Origin: Caulobacteraceae bacterium
GTDB lineage: Bacteria; Pseudomonadota; Alphaproteobacteria; Caulobacterales; Caulobacteraceae
NCBI GenBank assembly: GCA_947501315.1
Contig: CANMXH010000162.1
Location: 1-5,117 of the forward strand
Direction of reading: 5' to 3'
DNA: 5,117 bases
Positions 1-5,028 of the stretch are shown piece by piece. The position numbers and the translations under genes are program-made. Under the pieces are notes generated by a model. That model was not told where the DNA came from, did not search any database, and saw only the letters and a list, made by a program, of their open reading frames with translations. The number at the start of each line of letters is the position of its first letter. The first letter of the stretch is position 1.

Positions 1-578
1 AACAGTCGGTCCTGCAGGATGCGTTCGGCGCGGAACGCGTCGCGGCGGTGGATGACGGTGACCTTCGACGCGAAATTGGTCAGGAACAGCGCCTCCTCGA
101 CCGCGGTATTGCCGCCGCCGACGACGATGACGTCCTTGCCGCGATAGAAGAAGCCGTCGCAGGTCGCGCAGGCCGAGACGCCGAAGCCCTGGTATTTCGC
201 CTCGCTCTCGATGCCCAGCCATTTGGCCTGGGCGCCCGTCGAGATGATCACCGTCTCGGCCAGCATCTCGGTCCCCGAATCGAGCGTCAGGCGGAAGGGC
301 CGCTGCGACAGGTCGGCCTTGACCACGATGTCCTCAATGATCTCGGTGCCGACGTGCGCGGCCTGGGCGCGCATCTGGTCCATCAGCCAGGGACCCTGGA
401 TGACGTCGGCGAAGCCCGGATAGTTCTCGACATCGGTGGTGATGGTCAGCTGGCCGCCCGGCTGCAGGCCGGCGATGATGACGGGGCTCAGCAGGGCGCG
501 CGCCGCATAGATGGCGGCGGTCCAGCCGGCGGGGCCGGAACCGATGATGGCGACGCGGACAGTTCGAGGATTGCTCAT
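1..578 (-). CDS. trxB: Thioredoxin reductase (NADPH), N-terminal part, cut by window edge
   Basis: This flavoenzyme passes electrons from NADPH through FAD and a redox-active disulfide to thioredoxin in the cytoplasm. I read 192 codons from ATG at 578-576 down to the left edge; family members are about 310-330 residues, so roughly the last 40% lies outside. Visible motifs in order are the FAD-binding GSGPAG at residues 13-18, PGGQLT at 40-45, the ENYPG segment at 51-55, the redox-active CATC at 137-140 inside SACATCDGFFYRG, the NADPH-binding GGGNTAVEEA at 154-163, and HRRDAFRAE at 177-185, whose basic residues suit recognition of the NADPH 2'-phosphate. The CATC motif and NADPH signature argue against the ferredoxin/flavodoxin-NADP reductase relatives. 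No good Shine-Dalgarno sequence is correctly spaced (GGGG ends one base before ATG). The gene is divergent from the small gene at 646. The function is secure; the exact start is very likely. Confidence 0.96.
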   Translation of the reverse strand, partial: MSNPRTVRVAIIGSGPAGWTAAIYAARALLSPVIIAGLQPGGQLTITTDVENYPGFADVIQGPWLMDQMRAQAAHVGTEIIEDIVVKADLSQRPFRLTLDSGTEMLAETVIISTGAQAKWLGIESEAKYQGFGVSACATCDGFFYRGKDVIVVGGGNTAVEEALFLTNFASKVTVIHRRDAFRAERILQDRL

Positions 579-584
579 ACCCCT

Positions 585-590
585 ATTTAG
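585..590 (-). promoter_or_regulatory. Candidate trxB -10 element, implying a leaderless transcript
   Basis: On the minus strand CTAAAT is followed by AGGGGT and then directly by the trxB ATG. CTAAAT fits the CTANAW core of the alphaproteobacterial (Caulobacter-type) housekeeping -10 box. With normal spacing, transcription would begin at or next to the A of the start codon. I see no convincing -35 hexamer 16-18 bp upstream, so this remains an inference. Confidence 0.35.
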
Positions 591-633
591 GCGGTGATTC
601 CCCTTCGCGCGATGTTTAGGCTGCACAGAAACT

Positions 634-640
634 GGGGAGG
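634..640 (+). promoter_or_regulatory. Strong ribosome binding site for the 107-residue membrane protein
   Basis: GGGGAGG lies 5 nt before the ATG at 646. It is one of the two clearest Shine-Dalgarno sequences in the window. It fixes the start of a small gene whose reality might otherwise be doubted. Confidence 0.75.
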
Positions 641-645
641 ATCGA

Positions 646-969
646 ATGGCACAGACAAGCTACATGGGCGTGGGCATCGCCCTCGGCACAGCGATCGGGG
701 CGGCGCTGGGGATCGCGCTGGACAACCTCGCGCTCGGCATCGGCGGCGGTATCGCCATCGGGGTGGCTCTCGGGGCAGGCTTTGACGCAGAGCGCACGCG
801 CAAGAACCCAAAGGACCGAAAGGACACTTCCGGTTCGGACAGCGGGACAACCTACGTCTTTGACGGCGGCGGCGGCGGGCGCGGCAAGAGCCCGAATGAC
901 GGCCCTGACGGTGGGTCGGACAGCGGGTCTGACGGCGGCGGCGGAGATGGCGGCGGCGGCGGCGACTAG
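646..969 (+). CDS. Small glycine-zipper membrane protein with Asp/Gly-rich tail, function unknown
   Basis: I do not recognise a named gene. The 107-residue product has two short hydrophobic segments, about residues 7-25 and 28-45, separated by Asp26-Asn27. Both are full of small-residue spacings of the GxxxG type (Gly10, 14, 18, 22; then Gly31, 35, 39, 43), the glycine-zipper pattern that packs helices closely in membranes. A basic patch follows (Arg50, Arg52, Lys53, Lys56, Arg58, Lys59), which by the positive-inside rule places this side in the cytoplasm. Residues 61-107 are low-complexity Gly/Asp/Ser, ending in runs of Gly with Asp. There is no classical cleavable signal peptide. Evidence that it is real is the strong ribosome binding site and the membrane pattern. 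The gene is divergent from trxB and its stop overlaps that of the ELM1 gene by 4 bp. It may be a membrane oligomer or a bacteriocin-like helical hairpin, but neither is shown. Confidence 0.75.
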   Translation: MAQTSYMGVGIALGTAIGAALGIALDNLALGIGGGIAIGVALGAGFDAERTRKNPKDRKDTSGSDSGTTYVFDGGGGGRGKSPNDGPDGGSDSGSDGGGGDGGGGGD

Positions 970-1964
970 GCCTTGCCCAGGCGCTCCAGCAGGACGCGCG
1001 CCGCCCGGTCCGTCTCTGCCAGCGGCACATAGCTCCACACGTCCAGAGACCCGTCGAACGTCCGCGCCGCGCCGCGTTCGCGCAGGTCGGCATGCAGGCG
1101 GGCGAATTTGTCGGCGGGCTTCAGCGGGACCATCGGCAGGATGTGGACGGGCGCGCCCGTCGAGGCGGCCTCGGCGGCCATGTTGGCGCTGTCCTCGGTG
1201 ACGAGGATGTGGTCGGCGAAGTTCAGGAAGGCGAAATAGGGGTTGGGCCCCTCGCCGTCCCAGATCAGGCCGGGCAGGTGAGCCAGCCGCGCGGTCATGG
1301 CCGCCTTCGCCGCCTCGGGTGTGCGGCGCGAGAAGGTCAGCATCAGCGAGCCGCCCGCTGTTTCGACGGCGGTCGCGATCCGCCCGGCGAGGTCGGCGGC
1401 ATGGGTCTCGGTGAGGTCGAACGCCCGCGACCGTCCGCCGATCAGGGCCGCCACCCGGGGGGCGGGCAGGGGTTCCAGCCGGTCAGCGAAGGCGGCGGCG
1501 CCCTCGGCCAGCCGCTCCGCCGTCACCCTGTGGGGTGATCCGGTGATCGACAGGACATTGGAGCCGGTCACGCCGTCATGAGCGGGGGCGACGACCAGGT
1601 CATAGGCGGCGATGTTCCAGCGCGGGTCCTGGGTCTGGACCACGAACGTCTTGCCGCCCGACTGCGCCCGGACCCGTGCCGACAGCGGCAGGGTCGCCCG
1701 GCCGGTGGCGATCCACAGGTCGGGCCAGGTCTCGCCGGCGGCGGGTTCGACGGCATCGGACGACGGGTCCAGCATCCACCGGGCCTTCAGCGCCGACGGC
1801 AGTTTGTCGAAGGCCTTGCGCCAGCGGATCTGCTTGATGACGATGCGGGACGAAAAAAGGCGCTGGATGGCTTCCGCCAGACCCAGCGCCTGATTTTCCA
1901 TGCCGGTCCGGCCGTCAGAGACGACCTGGATCGTGAGCGGGGTCTGGTCGGACCCTATTTCCAC
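966..1964 (-). CDS. ELM1-family protein (Mito_fiss_Elm1 / DUF1022), putative GT-B-like glycosyltransferase
   Basis: The 332-residue product matches the ELM1/GtrOC1 family, named after a plant mitochondrial fission protein. Bacterial members are poorly characterised and are thought to have a glycosyltransferase-like double Rossmann fold. Recognisable landmarks are SDGRTGMENQALGLAEA at 16-32, WIATGRA at 84-90, QTQDPR at 110-115, DLVVAPAHD at 122-130, IGGRSRAF at 175-182, TFSRRTP at 210-216, GPNPYFAFLNFADH at 239-252, and VTEDSANMAAEAASTGAP at 255-272. The last resembles the nucleotide-sugar binding region of GT-B enzymes. The start is GTG at 1964-1962, inside the last codons of greA, with a weak AAGG 4 nt upstream. 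The next in-frame ATG (residue 22) would cut into the conserved N-terminal motif, so I prefer GTG. The 10-bp overlap suggests translational coupling to greA. No signal peptide is seen. The family assignment is firm; substrate and role, perhaps envelope polysaccharide synthesis, are unknown. Confidence 0.88.
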   Translation of the reverse strand: MEIGSDQTPLTIQVVSDGRTGMENQALGLAEAIQRLFSSRIVIKQIRWRKAFDKLPSALKARWMLDPSSDAVEPAAGETWPDLWIATGRATLPLSARVRAQSGGKTFVVQTQDPRWNIAAYDLVVAPAHDGVTGSNVLSITGSPHRVTAERLAEGAAAFADRLEPLPAPRVAALIGGRSRAFDLTETHAADLAGRIATAVETAGGSLMLTFSRRTPEAAKAAMTARLAHLPGLIWDGEGPNPYFAFLNFADHILVTEDSANMAAEAASTGAPVHILPMVPLKPADKFARLHADLRERGAARTFDGSLDVWSYVPLAETDRAARVLLERLGKA

Positions 1965-2428
1965 TCGACCTTGAGGATCTCATAGGCTTTCACGCCGCCG
2001 GGCGTGTTGACCTCGACCACGTCGCCGATCTCTTTCGAAATCATCGCCCGGGCAATCGGCGAAGCCACCGAAATCTTGCCGCCCTTCACGTCGGCTTCGT
2101 GCTCACCGACGATCTGGTAGCGGGCCTCTTCCTCGGTGTCCTCGTCAACCACAGTGACGGTGGCGCCGAACATGACCTGGTTGCCGTTCAGCTTCGAGAC
2201 GTCGATGACCTGGGCGCGGCTGATCTTGTCCTCGATGTCGGCGATCTGGCCCTCGATCCAGCCCTGACGCTCTTTCGCGGCGTGATATTCAGCGTTTTCA
2301 GAAAGATCGCCATGCTCGCGCGCTTCCGAGATGGCCGATATCACGCTCGGCCGCTCCACGGACTTCAATTGCTTCAGCTGATCGTCGAGGACACGGTAGC
2401 CCTCGGCCGTCATCGGCACTTTTTCCAT
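1955..2428 (-). CDS. greA: Transcription elongation factor GreA
   Basis: GreA enters the secondary channel of RNA polymerase and stimulates cleavage of backtracked nascent RNA, rescuing stalled complexes. The 157-residue reading has the usual family length. The N-terminal coiled coil covers about residues 8-75 and carries at its tip DLSENAEYH (41-49), with Asp41 and Glu44 at the positions of the acidic residues needed for cleavage in the E. coli protein. The C-terminal FKBP-like domain contains GGKISVASPIARAMISKEIG (116-135) and the NTPGG turn (141-145). An in-frame GTG at 2473 would add 15 residues with no family resemblance; the start at MEKVPMTAEGY is chosen by homology. Upstream of this ATG is AACAAGAAACTCACGACAT, which has no strong Shine-Dalgarno sequence, so the choice rests on family length. 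The gene overlaps the downstream ELM1 gene by 10 bp. Confidence 0.96.
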   Translation of the reverse strand: MEKVPMTAEGYRVLDDQLKQLKSVERPSVISAISEAREHGDLSENAEYHAAKERQGWIEGQIADIEDKISRAQVIDVSKLNGNQVMFGATVTVVDEDTEEEARYQIVGEHEADVKGGKISVASPIARAMISKEIGDVVEVNTPGGVKAYEILKVEWK

Positions 2429-2507
2429 ATGTCGTGAGTTTCTTGTTTCGCCCGACTGAAGATTTGGAGACACGCCGAGGTCGCTGGGCGCTTGCGACTG
2501 GCCAAAT

Positions 2508-2536
2508 AGACTAGGGCTTCAGGCCTCAAGGTTCAA
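2508..2536 (-). promoter_or_regulatory. Candidate greA promoter with a dyad in the spacer
   Basis: On the minus strand TTGAAC (2536-2531), 17 bp, then TAGTCT (2513-2508) form a plausible sigma-70-type promoter with start near 2500, giving a leader of about 70 nt for greA. The spacer is filled by CTTGAGGCCTGAAG (2530-2517), a 14-bp inverted repeat with one mismatched pair, which could be an operator. The -10 match is only partial, so this is tentative. Confidence 0.3.
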
Positions 2537-2569
2537 GAGGCATGACGCAAGGGCGTTCTGTTCGGACTG

Positions 2570-2758
2570 TCAAACGGGGCGGCCTCGCCGATTCCTCCGG
2601 ACCTGTCGGATCAGGCTCCAGGCCAGCCATCCGACCGCCGCCAGACCCACTGCCATGAACAGGCTGGAGACGATGAAAATCCCCGCGGCGATGAAGGCAA
2701 GCAAAAAGGCGACGGCGGCGGCGAGGGCGGCAACGATCTGGACGGTTTTCAACGGCAT
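2570..2758 (-). CDS. 62-residue two-helix membrane protein, function unknown
   Basis: I do not recognise a family. From ATG at 2758-2756 the product has 62 residues: a short N-terminus with Lys4, a long hydrophobic stretch at about 7-30, a short Ser-Ser break (31-32), a second hydrophobic segment at about 33-50 ending WLAWSLI, and a strongly basic tail RQVRRNRRGR (51-60). The positive-inside rule suggests a helical hairpin with both ends in the cytoplasm. Third codon positions are mostly G or C as in neighbouring genes, which supports real coding. No clear Shine-Dalgarno sequence precedes the ATG. The frame stays open upstream to an ATG at 2911, which would give 113 residues and overlap gst by 59 bp, but that extension is hydrophilic and unlike a membrane protein start. 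An intermediate GTG is also possible. The gene sits 94 bp after gst and 141 bp before greA. Confidence 0.6.
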   Translation of the reverse strand: MPLKTVQIVAALAAAVAFLLAFIAAGIFIVSSLFMAVGLAAVGWLAWSLIRQVRRNRRGRPV

Positions 2759-2806
2759 GGACCGATAACGTACGGCGCGCGGGCGGGTTGCGATCACCGC
2801 ACACAG

Positions 2807-2831
2807 GGCCGCACAGTTGCGGCCGACTGTG
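2807..2831 (-). other. Two overlapping, mutually exclusive hairpins downstream of gst
   Basis: A perfect GC stem, GGCCGC / GCGGCC (2807-2812 with 2819-2824, loop of 6), overlaps a second stem, CACAGT / ACTGTG (2812-2817 with 2826-2831, loop of 8). Both cannot form at once. They begin 21 nt after the gst stop and end 48 nt before the 62-residue gene. No T tract follows on either strand, so this is not a classical intrinsic terminator. It could weakly terminate gst transcripts or protect their 3' ends. Short GC stems are common in DNA of this composition. Confidence 0.3.
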
Positions 2832-2852
2832 GCATCGGCGCCCTTCGGGGGA

Positions 2853-3518
2853 TCAGGCGTAACTGTAGGGACCGCCCCGCTCCAGCGCCCGTTGATAGGC
2901 CGGTCGCGCATGGATCTTCTGCAGGAAGGCCTTCAGCTTCGGCTTGTCGGCGCCGTAGCCGATCCGGCTGCCTGCCGCCTCGACCGGAAAGCTCATCATG
3001 ATGTCGGCGGCCGAGAACGCATTGCCGGCGAACCATTCGGACTTGCCCAGTTCGGCCTCCCAATAGCCGGTGTGAGCCGCCACCTGCGGGTCAATCATAT
3101 TGGCGTTCATCGCCTTGCTGATACCCTTGGCGACGCCCCGCGCGAGGAAGGGGACGCGCTGGGGCAGGACGGTGAAGATCAGCTTCAACAGCAGGGGCGT
3201 CATGGCCGACCCCTCGGCATAGTGCAGCCAGTAGGTCAGCCGCCGCGCCTCGGCCGTGCCCGCCGCCGGTCGCAGGCCGGCGGCTGGATAGGTGTCCAGC
3301 AGATATTCGATGATGGCCCCCGTCTCGGCGATCCGCGCCGCGCCATCGTCGAGGACCGGCGACTTGCCCAGGGGATGGATGGCCTTGAGCGCGGGCGGAG
3401 CCAGATTGGTCTTAGCGTCGCGCTGATACCGCTTCACCTCATAGGGCAGGCCCATCTCCTCGAGCAGCCACAGGACCCGCTGCGAGCGGGAATCGTTGAG
3501 GTGGTGGACGGTGATCAT
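2853..3518 (-). CDS. Glutathione S-transferase family protein
   Basis: Cytosolic GSTs conjugate glutathione to electrophiles or reduce peroxides and disulfides. This 221-residue protein has the usual two-domain length. The thioredoxin-like N-terminal domain (about 1-80) carries HHLNDSRSQRVLWLLEEMG (5-23), where Ser10 or Ser12 is the likely glutathione-activating residue. It also has the PLGKSPVL segment (49-56) with the cis-Pro at 55, and AETGAIIEYLL (64-74), whose Glu65-Thr66 should bind the glutathione gamma-glutamyl group. The helical C-terminal domain (about 88-210) includes the N-capping box SAAD (169-172) seen across GSTs. A strong ribosome binding site, AAGGGGGAG, ends 7 nt before the ATG. 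The gene follows the M20 amidohydrolase by 72 bp on the same strand; a weak promoter candidate lies in that gap. Subclass and substrate cannot be read from the sequence alone; a bacterial Ser-type (theta/beta-like) enzyme is most likely. Confidence 0.93.
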   Translation of the reverse strand: MITVHHLNDSRSQRVLWLLEEMGLPYEVKRYQRDAKTNLAPPALKAIHPLGKSPVLDDGAARIAETGAIIEYLLDTYPAAGLRPAAGTAEARRLTYWLHYAEGSAMTPLLLKLIFTVLPQRVPFLARGVAKGISKAMNANMIDPQVAAHTGYWEAELGKSEWFAGNAFSAADIMMSFPVEAAGSRIGYGADKPKLKAFLQKIHARPAYQRALERGGPYSYA

Positions 3519-3544
3519 GGTGCGGCTCCCCCTTGGATGACGCA

Positions 3545-3573
3545 GTTAAGGCGGTTGACGCGGCGTCGGTCCA
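3545..3573 (-). promoter_or_regulatory. Candidate gst promoter with a perfect dyad in the spacer
   Basis: On the minus strand TGGACC (3573-3568), a 17-bp spacer, then CTTAAC (3550-3545) resemble a sigma-70-type promoter with start near 3538, giving a leader of about 20 nt that includes the gst ribosome binding site. The spacer holds the perfect palindrome GACGC-C-GCGTC (3567-3557), a possible operator. Neither hexamer is a close consensus match. Confidence 0.28.
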
Positions 3574-3590
3574 GCGGATTCAGACGAGCC

Positions 3591-4913
3591 TCACCCCTTG
3601 GGCATCAGCGCCTGCGCCGCCACCACCATGGCCTCGACGCCGGTGGTGACCGAGGGCCGGGGGTCGATGCGGAACAGGGGGGAGTGGTGGCCGGGTGCTG
3701 TGGCGACGTCTTCCGCGGGCGTGCCGCCGACGCTGAAATAGACACCCTTCACGTCGCTTTCGGGGGTGACGAACCAGGCGAAATCCTCGGCCCCCATGCC
3801 GGTGCGCGCCTGGTCGACCAGCCGCTCGGTGCCCATGGCCGTGCCTATGGCGGTCCGGACCCGGGCCGCCGTGGCGGCATCATTGATGGTGGCGGGCGTG
3901 GTCTCGGTCGGGGACCGGACGACGGTCGGCAGCCGGTCTTCGGGCACGCCCAGGGCCAGGGCCGTTCCACGCGCCACCCGGTCAATGCCGTCCAGCAGGG
4001 CCAGACGGGTCTCGGGATTGTCGGCGCGGACCGTCAGCTGCAGGTCGACGCGGTCAGAGATGATGTTGTGCTTGATGCCGCCGTGGAAGGCCCCGACGGT
4101 GACGATCGCCCCCTCAAGCGGATTGATGCTGCGGCTGGGCAGGGTCTGCAGGTTCATGACGATGGCCGAGGCGACCACGATGGGGTCGACCCCCAGATGC
4201 GGATAGGCCCCGTGGGTGCCGACGCCGTGCACCGCGATATCGACGCTGTCCGAGCTGGACGAGGAAATCCCCAACGGCAGATCGATCAGCCCGCTGGCGA
4301 GGTCAGCCGAGACATGGAAGGCCAGGGCGATGTCGGGCTTGGGAAAGCGGGTGTAGAGGCCGTCCTGAACCATGGCCCGGGCCCCGAAGATGCGCTCCTC
4401 GGCCGGTTGGGCGATCAGGACCAGGGTGCCGGACCAGTCCTGCCGCCGCGCCATCATCTGCCGGGCTGTGCCGATCAGGGCGGTGATGTGCACGTCATGG
4501 CCGCAGGCGTGCATGACCGGCTTTTCGATCCCGTCGCTGTCGACCTGACGCGCGGTCGAGGCATTGGCCAGACCGGAATTCTCGGCCAGCGGCAGGCCGT
4601 CCATGTCGGCGCGGATCATGACCGTGGGGCCGTCGCCGTTGCGCAGGACCGCGACCACGCCCGTGCCGCCGACACCGGTGGTCACCTCATAGCCCAGCGC
4701 CGTCAGCCGGGCCGCCATGATGCCGGCGGTGCGGACTTCGAGACCCGAGAGCTCGGGATTGCGGTGGAAGTCGTCGAACAGGGCCCCGAGGTTGGCCTCA
4801 TAGTCGCGCGCAATGGACTGGCGCAGCTCGACATCGGTCGAGCCGGTCTGGGCCTGGACCGCCCCGGCCGTGAACAGGGCCAGCACTGCCGTCGTCGCAA
4901 GAAGAAGTCGCAT
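3591..4913 (-). CDS. Exported M20-family metallo-amidohydrolase
   Basis: M20 (hippurate hydrolase / N-acyl-amino-acid amidohydrolase type) enzymes use two metal ions to cleave amide bonds of N-acylated amino acids or related compounds. The 440-residue product starts with a cleavable signal peptide, MRLLLATTAVLALFTAGAVQA, with likely cleavage after Ala21, so it should act in the periplasm. Metal-site motifs are complete: HACGHD (135-140; Cys137 and His139), QPAEE (169-173; Glu173 as ligand, Glu172 as probable catalytic base), His200 in AFHV, and GHHSP (408-412). The lid/dimerisation domain is marked by VGTHGAYPHLGVDP (231-244), and the C-terminal catalytic part by GMGAEDFAWF (372-381). ATG at 4913-4911 is preceded by a purine-rich GGGGGCGGA and gives a well-formed signal peptide. 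The gene is divergent from selD and 72 bp ahead of gst. The physiological substrate is unknown. Confidence 0.94.
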   Translation of the reverse strand: MRLLLATTAVLALFTAGAVQAQTGSTDVELRQSIARDYEANLGALFDDFHRNPELSGLEVRTAGIMAARLTALGYEVTTGVGGTGVVAVLRNGDGPTVMIRADMDGLPLAENSGLANASTARQVDSDGIEKPVMHACGHDVHITALIGTARQMMARRQDWSGTLVLIAQPAEERIFGARAMVQDGLYTRFPKPDIALAFHVSADLASGLIDLPLGISSSSSDSVDIAVHGVGTHGAYPHLGVDPIVVASAIVMNLQTLPSRSINPLEGAIVTVGAFHGGIKHNIISDRVDLQLTVRADNPETRLALLDGIDRVARGTALALGVPEDRLPTVVRSPTETTPATINDAATAARVRTAIGTAMGTERLVDQARTGMGAEDFAWFVTPESDVKGVYFSVGGTPAEDVATAPGHHSPLFRIDPRPSVTTGVEAMVVAAQALMPKG

Positions 4914-4992
4914 CGTTCCGCCCCCGGGATTCAGACTCCGACATTGGTCCGGCAGCGGCGGGCTGGCAACGGCGAATGCGGCGGCCCGGCTG

Positions 4993-5021
4993 TTGAGTTC
5001 GGCGGCGGTTTGGCCCTAAGC
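4993..5021 (+). promoter_or_regulatory. Candidate selD promoter, implying a leaderless or near-leaderless transcript
   Basis: TTGAGT (4993-4998), a 17-bp spacer, then CTAAGC (5016-5021) precede the selD ATG by 7 nt. CTAAGC partly matches the CTANAW core of the alphaproteobacterial -10 box. Transcription from it would start at about 5028-5029, the start codon itself. This agrees with the lack of a Shine-Dalgarno sequence before selD. Confidence 0.35.
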
Positions 5022-5028
5022 CCATGCC

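Noticed and set aside
48..590. Open plus-strand frame of 180 codons
   Set aside because: It is antisense to trxB, whose FAD, CATC and NADPH motifs are unmistakable. The translated sequence is low-complexity and without recognisable motifs, as expected opposite a GC-rich gene.
586..621. Repeated TTTAGGC at 586-592 and 615-621 between trxB and the small membrane gene
   Set aside because: Seven bases is too short to be significant. The first copy is better explained as part of the possible trxB -10 box.
895..965. GGCGGC-rich DNA repeat at the end of the small membrane protein gene
   Set aside because: It is fully explained as Gly/Asp codons in the coding frame, with no regular repeat unit that suggests an independent element.
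1092..1538. Open plus-strand frame of 148 codons, and others at 1578-1985 and 3766-4206
   Set aside because: These lie opposite the ELM1 and M20 genes. Long antisense frames are normal at this GC content, and none has a supported start or family resemblance.
1955..2473. GreA with a 15-residue N-terminal extension from GTG at 2473
   Set aside because: GreA proteins normally begin close to the MEKVPMT segment and are about 157 residues. The extra residues look like translated leader.
2570..2911. 113-residue version of the small membrane protein
   Set aside because: It would overlap gst by 59 bp and put about 50 hydrophilic, proline- and arginine-rich residues before the first helix. The ATG at 2758 is more credible.
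3576..4936. Direct repeat GGATTCAGAC at 3576-3585 and 4927-4936, flanking the M20 gene
   Set aside because: Roughly a dozen 10-base repeat pairs are expected by chance in 5 kb even with even base composition, and there are no other signs of a mobile element.
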